A model generated the notes under the pieces. That model searched no databases. It saw only the letters and a list, made by a program, of their open reading frames with translations, and had not been told where the DNA came from. DNA of 64,000 bases. It comes from Myoxocephalus aenaeus (Eukaryota; Chordata; Actinopteri; Perciformes; Cottidae). Both the position numbers and the translations under genes were made by a program. The DNA is taken from the NCBI GenBank assembly GCA_038501785.1, contig JBAMJR010000013.1, positions 989,501-1,053,500 on the forward strand, given 5' to 3'. This document shows, piece by piece, positions 50,801 to 61,200 of this stretch. The stretch's first letter is position 1. Each line of letters opens with the position of its first letter.

Positions 50801-50835
<35 letters not shown>
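50801..50835. repeat. (GT)n microsatellite
   Basis: GT run with one C, followed by TTCCTACCTTAGGT as at 44975. Confidence 0.9.
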
Positions 50836-50836
<1 letters not shown>

Positions 50837-51390
50837 CCTACCTTAGGTGAATGCAAACTATATGATTACAGTGTCGACCTGAAGTATTTGAAGACTCTTT
50901 GTCATGTGGCACTCAACAGTGGAGACATGAGTGTGAGGATTCGGGAGCTTACACGAAGCTATTCGTTTCATTTTAACCCAACAGCAGATCCGGCACCAAC
51001 CACTCGCTTTGCTTATCAAAGTGGCAGCATTTAAATGTCAAAACACAAACGCAGAGGCAATGGTGCCTGTGTTTTTGGTCAGTGTGTTGACAGAGGAGAC
51101 GACTTTGGGTGAGCTCCGGGTCTTCTTCTGTCATGCTGCCACACATACTGTAACTGTGGTTGTTGTTGTTTTTTGGAGGGGGGTTTACTGGCTCGCCCCA
51201 CTCGCACAGACTCCCATCTCCCTGAATAATCAGCGCAGGCGATACAAAGCGCGATATGAGCATCTCTCACCCGCCCACCTACCCAGCATGGGCCCCAAAC
51301 ACACACGGGCTGCTCGTCGCATCTGTTCTCAAGACACCCTCGCCAAAGAAGCAAAAAAATTAATAAAAAATAAAATATCTGATATCTCCA

Positions 51391-51409
51391 TCTATCTATC
51401 TATCTATCC
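51391..51409. repeat. (TCTA)4 microsatellite
   Basis: Short TCTA run. Confidence 0.85.
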
Positions 51410-51505
51410 ATCCAGCATCATTTCAGCTGCTGTAGCTTAAAGCTTTGAGTTTGATCTGCAACCTTTTTGTGGTGAGGCTGCATGGTGCAGTATAAAAGCC
51501 CAGAC

Positions 51506-51509
<4 letters not shown>

Positions 51510-51594
<85 letters not shown>
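51510..51594. repeat. (GT)42 microsatellite
   Basis: Pure GT run of 85 bp. Confidence 0.95.
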
Positions 51595-51595
<1 letters not shown>

Positions 51596-51997
51596 ACAAT
51601 GAACACACAGTGGCCACAGCGGTGCACAAAGGAACTGGAGGAAGTCTCGGTCATAACAAACTACAACAGTGGGCAGAAATCACAGCTGGCGAAGTCTCCC
51701 AACGCCTTGGATCGCACGCATATAGAACACATTCGGTCTCATCGCCACGCGGAAGAACCAATAATACTGTTGTGGAACTTATACTGAACACTCCTTATTT
51801 GTGCTTCTTTGTGTGCAGCCCATCTGGCGCAGACAGCACAATATATATAGAAGCTAAGAAACTATGTCTTTATTAAGCAAAAGGTGAAAACCTTTCAAAC
51901 TTTTAAACTTGCATCTTAGAGAAAATTCCTGTATGCGCGCGCGCTTCCATGCAGTTTGTTATTGTGTTCTTCCCTCGTGCGCGTAAACATGAAGTGG

Positions 51998-51999
<2 letters not shown>

Positions 52000-52090
<91 letters not shown>
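52000..52090. repeat. (TG)45 microsatellite, CA tract in the sense of the ELK transcript
   Basis: Pure 91-bp tract. Read on the minus strand it is a CA run beginning 45 nt downstream of the end of ELK exon 1. Confidence 0.95.
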
Positions 52091-52092
<2 letters not shown>

Positions 52093-52135
52093 TGGGTAGA
52101 GCGGCTCACGAGAGGGCTCCTGTTTGTTTACTCAC

Positions 52136-52211
52136 GGGTGCCATCGAAGCGGGTGGCGATGGTGTCCAGGAAGGTGTTTTGCGGGGCCAGCAGCCCTCTC
52201 ATCACCGGCAT
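52136..52211 (-). CDS. ELK/Kv12 voltage-gated K+ channel, first coding exon (kcnh3/4/8 group), partial
   Basis: The minus strand reads [16 protein letters not shown], then TIATRFDGT: 25 residues matching the invariant N-terminus of the ELK (Kv12) channels KCNH3, KCNH4 and KCNH8. ERG and EAG channels differ at several positions. This segment is the N-terminal cap of the eag/PAS domain, which regulates gating of these six-transmembrane plasma-membrane channels. The exon ends ACCC|GTGAGT, leaving the first C of a split His codon, as expected for the next residues HSN of this family. The remaining exons should lie at lower coordinates or beyond the left edge; none was found. Upstream, the same frame stays open through an in-frame ATG at 52442 for 77 codons. 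That probably reflects the CpG-rich leader, since family members start at MPVM or MPAM. I cannot tell which of the three paralogues it is. Confidence 0.9.
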
Positions 52212-52641
52212 CCTGCTCCGGGTCGACTGGGTCCTCCTGCCTCGGCGCCCCGAGGCCGCGCTAGAGTTCTGCTCAGACCCGAAACTAGGCAGGAAGCGAG
52301 AGGTGCCCGGTGCGCATCCCAGCCCCTGGAGAAGCGCACCGATCCGAGATACGCGCGGTGACTCCACCTTGGCACCGCGGGGGTTGTGACCATAATCAAC
52401 CAAGCGGGGAGCGAGTACTAACCGCGGGATGCACCTGTGCACCTTCCGACGGTTGGAGGAAAAGGAACCAAAATGATTAAAGCGCCAGTGTGCGTTCGCA
52501 AAAAAAAAAGCAAGTGCGCTGGAAGGAGAGAGGGAGAGAGAGGTGAGGATGGATGGGTAGACTGCAAGTTTGTGGTGCTGATGGCGCGTGGAGTGAATCT
52601 TATCGCTGCAAGCTCCTCCTCAACTCTCTCTCTCGCGCGCG

Positions 52642-52683
<42 letters not shown>

Positions 52684-52700
52684 GCGTGGTTATCGTGCCA
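52212..52700 (-). promoter_or_regulatory. CpG-rich 5' leader and probable promoter of the ELK channel gene
   Basis: From about 52140 to 52450 the sequence is GC- and CpG-rich (GGTCGACTGG, GGCGCCCCGAGGCCGCG, ATACGCGCGG), unlike its AT-rich surroundings. It is followed upstream (minus sense) by a GA-rich tract at 52611-52680. This fits a CpG-island first exon; no start site can be fixed. Confidence 0.5.
52611..52680. repeat. CT-rich tract with CGCGCG interruption
   Basis: CTCTCTCTCTCGCGCGCGCTCTC, then 31 bp of pure CT (52650-52680). On the ELK sense strand this is a GA tract upstream of the first exon. Confidence 0.9.
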
Positions 52701-55429
52701 CAACTGAGAGCAGATGCAGAGTCACGTGACGCCTCCCAGGTCTTGCCAAGCTGTGGTCCTGTTCCAAAGTGGAGCTTGGGAGACAACAAAGAGATGGTGT
52801 TTTGGAAGCCAGTGGCATTTCCCCAGTGATGGGGACTTCTCTGTGTGAAATAGTAAGTATATAGCTCCAACACGCGTTGATGGGAAATAAAATGTAAAAA
52901 ATTAAATTTGCTGTTGGCACAAAGCAAGACCGTGTAGCGTCTTCTGAAGTCACGGCTTCATATTAGAACACACGTGCCCGTTCAATTCCTGGGGGTATAA
53001 ATTAATGTGGAAGGGACTATATAAGAATGTGTAATTGAATTTAAGATTTCCCAAGAGGACCTTTAAAAATGATGGACTCCTCTGCTGGCTCCTCGGCTCT
53101 CCTCAGGACCACATGGCCTCAGGCCGGTGGAGACGTCAGGACGCCGTTTGGGTCTTATTGCGCAGTGAGATTCTGCCACCTTCTGGTGACGCAATGGGGA
53201 ACTTGTAGAACTTTGTTTTGATAGGAGTAACTTTAAGCTTCTTATGTCATCAATAAAGAACGTATTGTTTGTATCAGGATTGTGGTAAAAAAAAAAAAAG
53301 AGAGAGCTGTTTTTGCTATTTGCCTGTACACAATTGTCATTATATACATTATTGATGATTATTTCTCAAACTTGTCATCGTGTAAATATTTTTGTAAAAG
53401 CACCAATGGTCAAACACAATGCCGTTGCAATGTCGATATTGAGGTATTTGGTAAATTGATTTTCTCCATAGCGCCCATAGCGCTACATTACAGGTATAAT
53501 GGTTGACTTTATATGTATATGGAAAGCTGCCAAGCTAACGTGCATCTTTCAGGACAGAGGACTCTCCCCCAGTCAAAGCATGGCAGGAAGCGGTACCTTG
53601 AAGACTATAGGAGACGGTGTGCAGCCTTCAAGAGGGAGAATAGTGAATGAAAGTACAGCAGAGGATGTTTTAGTGCCGGAGGAAGTGTGCAAAACCTCTC
53701 GATACTGCTCCGTGGCATTGGAGTTAAACTTGGGGGGAAACTGTAATCTTGCTGAGGTTTACTGAGGGAAAATGCATAATAATAATCAATTGTACTGGGA
53801 ACCCTTGGAGCAAGGTCAGATTAGCAACTTTGCAAAATAAGAAACCGCCCCGGGGTCTCAGACCTTGAGGCCATAACTCATCGTGTGGTGCATTTATTCA
53901 AATTGCCACTTACTAACTGACACCAAAAAAAGCTGGGGCCATATACTGTGAAGAAGTTGGTCTCTGGTCTCTGGTCTCTGGCCTGAAGCTGTGGTTTAAC
54001 CCGCTGTCTGCTCCACACTAATGGGAACTTGGCACAGAATTAATCAGAATGAATTGCCATTATTATTTACTCACTATAGACTATGCATTTAAATAAGTCA
54101 ATTGTGCATAACAGGTCAGACCATTGATTAGCCTGACATCCCCCTCTTTTATTTGTATATTTTTTAATTTTTTAAATTTGAAAACCACATGGTCTGTTTG
54201 CTTTCTTTTCAACTTAGGAAGGCACTCAGACAACAGATGAATGTTCACATCAAAACACAACGTGACTTCCTCATGTTTCTTATCAATTCCCTATCTATTC
54301 ATTCGCCTTCATAACAACGTAAATGCTGTATTGAGGAGAACAAATCTAATACACACATACAAAAATAATAATACGTTTAGTATATCCTATCAATGCATGG
54401 TTAATTACTCACAGCGCAACTTTAAACCAAACAAAAGCACAAACAAATGTAATATCAAAGCATGACCTCTCAGGTTGTTGCATTAATTTTAAGCATGCTT
54501 TTCATTCATAATGTCAGAAATCCACTTTCCAGTGCTGCCAGCTATTTGTTTACAAAAAAACACCCGGTTGTAGTATTTGAATGCTAATGTCGTGATGTTA
54601 CTCATCAATTTAGCCACTTGTTAACAACTGTCTTTTTAAGAACACTTTAAAGCTTAAAAAGTCAAGAGAGGGGTATTTACTGACATTCTCTTTATCGTAG
54701 AACACAACGTTAACATCTCTTAAAGTGTTAACCAAAGAGCTTATTTCAGGCATCCAACCAAAAACTATTTAAATAACCCATTGACTTCGAGGTGAGGGAA
54801 CCAGCGACAGGTTGGTGACCTGAAAGCACAAACATGTCACTCAAGGAAGATTGTAGAGCTTCTTATAAACCCTCTATGGCCCGACCCCACTGTGGCCCCT
54901 CCGGCCTCAAACCCTGAACCCTCAGGGACGCACTGACATCACCTGGTAAATGATTGAGTGTGAGACTGTGAGGGCTTGAAATGTTGTGAATATACTGCAG
55001 TTTGCTGCAAAATATCAAGTATGACAACATATGTGGGTATTTATTTTAACTTTTTACTCCCTGATTTGAGCGTCTTCCAGGCTCTTTCCTTACAAAATAA
55101 GAAGTACATTTAAAGTAATCTATTTACTCGTTTTTGTCAAAACAGCTTTCATAACAAACTTAAATGTTTGATGAATGAATATATATAATATAATCTCTGC
55201 TTCCATGCTTCTGATTTCATGTGTTTTTATGATCTTTATTCCTTAATGTTTCTGAGTAAATGTAGTTTGCCAGGCTGAACACCCAGGTGGCGTCCTCTTT
55301 GTTTACGTCTCCATGGTTGCAGGACTGCGCCTGAAAGTCTGTGAGTGAGGAGATTGGGATTGGACCTTCTTCCTGTATTTACTCTAAACATGTGTTTTAG
55401 AGCAGGCAGCAACCTCTGTCTGGGATTCT
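52700..55429. other. intergenic, no gene seen
   Basis: Part of the head-to-head spacer between the ELK channel and idh1. AT-rich, with no recognised repeat except fragments. Confidence 0.4.
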
Positions 55430-55685
55430 CTCTACTGACCAGCAGGGGGCGACTCCTCCAGTTGCAAAAAGTATTCAGCTTGTATAGAAGTCTATGAGAA
55501 AATGACTCTACTTCTCTCTTGATTTATTCCCTCAGTAAACAATGAAACATTAGTTTTTTGTCTCAATCTCTAGTTTCAAGTCTTCTTCAATATATCATGA
55601 TTTTTATTTAGTAATTTATGGTCCTATTTAAAGTCAAATAGAGCATAAAGTGGAGTAGGGCGGTGCTTCTGATTACCATAACCTG
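55430..55685 (-). repeat. dispersed repeat family, copy 3 of 3
   Basis: The inverse of copies 1 and 2: ACCAGCAGGGGGCGAC, then TTGTATAGAAGTCTATGAG, then TTATTCCCTCAGTAAACA, CTCTAGTTTCAAGTCTTCTT and TAGGGCGGTGCTTC. Confidence 0.85.
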
Positions 55686-56635
55686 CAATACACACCTCTT
55701 ATCATCAAGACACATTAGATAGGAAATATAACTTATTCTAACAAAATTAAATTAAAGGAAAAATTGATAAATAAATGAATACTAATAATAAGGCTGCACT
55801 CTTCCATAGTGGCTCTAGTAGTAATCATTATCATCATTATATATTTACAGTTCTTATAGATTCTCATTGCTGTTGATTGAGCTACCTACCAGAAGATATA
55901 GGAGTTAAAAACATCCATAGCACTAATATGCAACATGCACATTAATGCAACAGTAATATCAATCCAGAAACATCATATATGATTAAACAATGACAGGGAA
56001 CATTCTACTGATCAATTACTACTTTTACTTTGCATACTTAAACTGAATTTTGCAGCATTGAGGTTCTGTGGACACTTCCCATCAGAGTTCCTTTTTGGAT
56101 GGTTTGCAATCCCAAATTATTCACGTTTTTATTGACGGACTAAATAAACCCCTTAGATCTCATTGCTTTTGTGAGTTTAGTTTGTTGGCGACTGTGGAAC
56201 GTCATTATCCCACAAGCGTTTTTTTTTTATATTGACAAAACGCCCCATTCCAGTTTCTGGTGGGGGATAACGAGTGCCCTTCAGCAAATCTTTGCCCTGA
56301 GGCCCCAAAACAGGTTAATCTGGCCATGTAGCAGAGTGGCCATTGATTAAGGAGTGGTCTCCACTTTCCACTTCATTAACTGTCTACTCAAAAATCACTG
56401 AAACCAGTCGAAACATTCCCCAAAGTATATAGCCTTCTGAGAATGAACGAAATACATGACTGGTAATGAACCACAATATAGACAACTCTGTACACTGAAA
56501 TACCAGATGAATGAAAAATAAACAGGTGATGTTTTGTGTTCCAAACAGAAAGTGCAGTAAATACTGATGTCTTTTGAACTTCTCGAAGTAAGTATTTACT
56601 ATTATGAATATTACGGTTGACAAATGTTGTTGTTG

Positions 56636-56657
56636 TATATATATATATATATATATA
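56636..56657. repeat. (TA)11 microsatellite
   Basis: Pure TA run about 150 bp upstream of the first idh1 CCAAT box. Confidence 0.9.
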
Positions 56658-56799
56658 CAACATACAAACATATTATTTAACTTTAATCTGTATGTATTTT
56701 GTATTACAAAAAAATCATATTATTATTATATCATATATTTATATATGTTGCTCTCTAATTCTAGTATGTGTGTGTCTATGTGCCGGAAAAGCGCAATAT

Positions 56800-56940
56800 A
56801 TCTCGGACCAATCAGTGAGCCACATTTTCAGGCCCCACCCCCCTTCCCATACAATTCACGCCCCTCCGTCTTTGTGGGCTTATCTGATTGGTGGTTCGTT
56901 TTTTCTCCGCTCTTCTCCGATTGGCTAATATCTTGCGAGC
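56800..56940 (+). promoter_or_regulatory. idh1: probable idh1 promoter with three CCAAT boxes
   Basis: CCAAT at 56808-56812 and ATTGG (inverted CCAAT) at 56887-56891 and 56920-56924, the last inside CCGATTGGCTAAT, an NF-Y-type context. All lie within about 250 bp of the exon 1 donor. No convincing TATA box was seen. The function is inferred from position. Confidence 0.55.
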
Positions 56941-57060
56941 TCTGGATCCGGGTACCTGCCGCACCTCCATCAGCCTTTAGCCACTTCCAGCTCAGTCAGG
57001 GCATCATTCCGCCTCCTCTACCCGCCTGTGACTGCGCCGTGGACCTTTAAACCCAACAAG
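56940..57060 (+). other. idh1: probable idh1 non-coding exon 1
   Basis: A GC-richer block ends in ACAAG|GTATGCG, a good donor at 57061. It is followed about 1 kb later by the acceptor of the ATG exon at 58093. The start is not visible; the edge given is the first plausible position downstream of the CCAAT boxes. Confidence 0.6.
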
Positions 57061-58092
57061 GTATGCGTCTGTAACATGTAATGAAACGCTGCGTTGCGCA
57101 GAATGAAGTGGTGGCCACGTAACGTGACTGTGGGGAAACGTAACGTGCCGCTCGACTCTTTTATCTCATTGTCTCGAGACACTTTCTCGCTACAGTCGCG
57201 CTAGAAAACCCTTTTGATGTGACGACAATTTATTTCCTGTTCGAGTAAATAAGGTTTAGCATAAATTCACGTGTTTGGTTCTTAACTAAAATGAAGTCCT
57301 ATGCACGTATCCTCTCTTTAGGAGGGCCAACCAGGCCCATAGTCTGAGCAAACTCCTTCCTGTTATCGTGTTTTTTTTTTCTTCTTTCTTCGTGTCATTC
57401 ATTGGTAGCCCTATATTTGTCCAAAAAAAAAACTCAAAACCTGCACGTTACGCCACGTTAACGGGTTGCATTCCCCTCCCCACCGTGCGAGGGTCAGCCG
57501 GTTTCTGGGTTATGTAACTTTCCAGAAAGATCCTGTAATGTAACTCCGAAATAAGTGGTGAAAGTGTCGTAAAACACCAACGATCAAGGGACCATCCGTA
57601 AAGTTGGGTAGTTATATATTATAGGCTACATTTACAGGAGAAACAAGTATGCACATTTATGTCAATAATATAATAAGATGAAAGACACTTATTATTCTAT
57701 AAATGAGTTTGTTGGCATTGGTTAACTGTATGCTGCAGGGGTTTTTGTTTGGCTCAGATTCAGGAGGATTATGGAGGATATCAGGTGGGGCAAATAACTG
57801 CTGAGGTGTTGGTCTGACCACTCCTACTTTCTGTGTTTTTAATGAGTTCATCCATTGAGTGTGCAGTAGAGAGGAACAACCACACACATGCTTGATTGTC
57901 CTGTAACTTATCGCTTAACAATTTACTATATGATCCCAGAAAAAGTATTTCACTGAAAAGAAAGTTATTCAGTTTTGCAGCAAACTGTATGTAATTTTCG
58001 CTCGACTAAAATCCTCATGTTCTGTTTCTGTGTCTCTTCTTTGCTTTAGTTCTCTTATCCATTATCTTAAATGTCTGTGTGTTGATCCACAG
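57061..58092 (+). other. idh1: idh1 intron 1
   Basis: GT at 57061 and AG at 58091-58092. AT-rich, with no repeat I recognise. Confidence 0.6.
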
Positions 58093-58101
58093 GACTCAAG
58101 G

Positions 58102-58223
58102 ATGTCTCCGAAGATCAAGGCCGGCTCTGTGGTGGAGATGCAGGGAGATGAGATGACTCGGGTCATATGGGAGCTCATCAAGGAGAAACTCATCTTCCCG
58201 TACCTGGAGCTCGACCTGCACAG
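58102..58223 (+). CDS. idh1: idh1 coding exon 1 (exon 2 of the gene)
   Basis: The exon starts at 58093 after a CCACAG acceptor, leaving nine bases of 5' UTR before the ATG at 58102. It encodes residues 1-40 plus two bases of codon 41 (S, AG|C). The donor is CACAG|GTGAAT. Confidence 0.95.
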
Positions 58224-61200
58224 GTGAATACGCCTCAGCGTGACGACCACAGGGCACCGAGGGCGCTGTGGATCAACTTGCTAATATAACTTGCTTGTTT
58301 TGTTCCTGCATGGACTTTGTTCAGAGTTGTATGTTATTTGCGTGACCTTTTTTTGTGTGAAGTTCCAGTCCCTAATGTCCCTCATAATGAATCCTATCTT
58401 CATACGGCTTTGTGGGGAGAGATTGCCAGGCCTTTGGACTTAGGCATCCCTGTTTCAGATTGGTGTGATTACAGAATCCTCACTTCTTGTAACGCATCGT
58501 AAAAAGTTAATGATTTATTATGCTGCAGGCTTTGGAAGCGCATTATTGATTTAATATGGTGTCATAAATACTCTTTTTCTATGAAAATATCTCAAAAAGC
58601 AAGGTTGTCAGAATCCATGCCACTGGAAAAACAAACTATAACCAATTGGCATCGAGACAGGACAGTTTGTCAAAGTTTCTAATCTAATTTTTTACTTTAA
58701 AAAACCCTTTTTGGATAGAAATTGATAGCAATTGCATAAAAAGGGTGAACGCGTGTGTGCATTCAGATTAAAGCCTGTTCAGGTGTTCTAATTGTGTCAG
58801 GTTGAACAGACCCACAACATATCAGTCAATTTGCTTCAGAGCAAAGACAAGCAACATACTTGTTAAACCTGAAACTTTCCTTGAAGCTTTCTGTTTCTGC
58901 CTCTTTCTTTTCACTCTTCTTCCTTCTTGATATGGCTCGGTACCGGCTTTCAAGGGGAAGGGGAGGAAGAAAGTGGGTAAAAGGTCACGGCTGCTTTAAA
59001 CAATGCCAACGGGTTTCAGAGACAGCGAGTGCTCGAAGGGAACGATAAGCACCGAGCTCATTCCAGTCGTCTCACGAAGTATACGTTCATACTGGTTTGT
59101 TCGGTTCCTCTTGCACAAGTGTAACGAGTGGAGCGGCCTTCCCATTCGTCATTGCACAATCGATTCCTTGTTTCCTTTGTTCTCCTTCTCTCTCATGCGA
59201 GTAACAAGGCGTGTAAAGAAGCACAGAGTGAGCACAGAGAAGTGGGGCAGCAGGCCAGCGGCTATTCCTGAAGCCAACACTCGGTCAGGTCTTCCAAGAA
59301 ATTATAATTAGCCGAGACGTGGAGCGAATAAAACAGCGAGTTGAGTTGTTCCTCGAGCTCACACACCTTTCACTACTTATTAATGTCGGTCGTGTCCTTT
59401 GACACCGTGATCATGTGGCACATTGCAGCCAATGTACTGCGACAGTCACAGATTAGCTTCTAGCCGACTAAAACAGAGGCGTATGTTCACTTTTAGGGCT
59501 TAGTTGTGCTCCAGGATGTTTATGAAACTGAAGCCAAGATAATCACTGTCCTTCTAGAAACACAGCGCTTTGATTTATGGCATCCCATGATAAATGTCTG
59601 ATCCATATCTTCTACTTACCTCTCTGCATATTCTCATACTTAAAGGCACACAAATAGGAATCTTTTGGACTACTGACTAAAAAATGTCTTTTGCATTTAC
59701 TATCAAGTGTCACGTAATAGGAGCTGCCAGTGAATATTTGGCAGATTAAGTTTGTTTATTAACCTTTTCTGATTAGATATTTCCACCTTTTTTTTTAATT
59801 AGGAAATTTTTCTAACCTTTGACAATATTTTCCTAACAGGTTATTTATTAACACTGATACATACATAGTTTGGTGTGTTGGTAGAATAAAGAGAGGCTGA
59901 AACTAAGTATTGAAAAAAAAAAAAAAAGTAATCGTTTTTCTTTTCCTAACTCTTATTCTCTGCGTCTCTTCCTGTAAAAGCTACGACCTCGGCATGGAGA
60001 ACCGCGACGCCACGGACGACCGGGTGACGGTCGAGGCGGCGGAGGCGGTGCAGCGCTACAACGTGGGCATCAAGTGCGCCACCATCACGCCGGACGAGAA
60101 CCGCGTGGAGGAGTTCAAGCTGAAGCAGATGTGGCGGTCGCCCAACGGCACCATCCGCAACATCCTGGGCGGCACGGTGTTCAGGGAGGCCATCCTCTGC
60201 AAGAACATCCCCCGCCTGGTGCCCGGCTGGATCAAGCCCATCATCATTGGCAGACACGCCCACGGAGATCAGGTACCGGTTCGCGAGGAGTCGGATGGCC
60301 ACGTTGCTCTGTTGATGTCTGATGTACACTCGTTTGTACACTTGTTCCTGCGATGCAAAAACATTTGAAAAGTGCATGTCGGGGTGAGATCAAACCTCAA
60401 AACATGGCTTTGAGTTTAAATACTATTCAACTGCTGAGAGGAGCAACTCATGTGAGAGTCTTTTATCTTTGTGCAGAAACCAACACCCTTTTTATTATCT
60501 GACAAAACCTCTATAGTTACCGCAAAACCACTGACTCTTGTATGAGCTCGGTGGCTTCAGGTTATATAAAACATTGTCGGGTTGTCAGGAGAAACTCGGT
60601 CAATAATTACATTTCATCATTGGACGGTAACGTACTGCGTCTAAAGATTGAACCAGTTGAAACAACGCCAGAGATAGAAATCATAAGTTAGCTCTTGGCA
60701 CCGTGCCAGAGTCAACAGTCCTCCTCTCTGTAAAGAGTTGTGCAGGTGAAGGGTCACATGGCTGCTTCTTGCATAATATCCCGTGGATGTCAGCGGTATT
60801 CATATGATGTACTCTGCTGGTGACGACAGCCTGCTCCTGCAGAGGTGTTTATGACTTGCGCATTGCCGTTTGAACTTTTGATCTCACACAATTTTACGGG
60901 ACGGGGGCTCGCACCTTCCTGAAAGCTGTCTGTAACAGCTGTGCGGTTAAGTGTGGGGGGGGGGGGGGGGATGAAACAGCAATGTTGCAGTAGTATTAAT
61001 TGCTTGTATTTCTTCATTTTTCACAGTACAAAGCCACAGACTTTGTGGTGCCGGGGCCCGGCAAAGTGGAGATGACCTACACGCCCACAGGCGGAGAGCC
61101 AGTCAAATATGTCATCCATGAGTTTAAGGGTAAGAACACAGCCGGACCCGCTGCGCCACATGTGAACGGTCTGATGAGGCGAGCCCTGTGGGGGAAGGAG

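Noticed and set aside
51009..51440. 143-codon plus-strand ORF
   Set aside because: Ends in a TCTA microsatellite and has no domain; hydrophobic runs come from GTTGTTGTT-type sequence.
52136..52211. Assignment to ERG or EAG channel genes
   Set aside because: ERG reads [18 protein letters not shown] and EAG [20 protein letters not shown]; the [20 protein letters not shown] version is ELK-specific.
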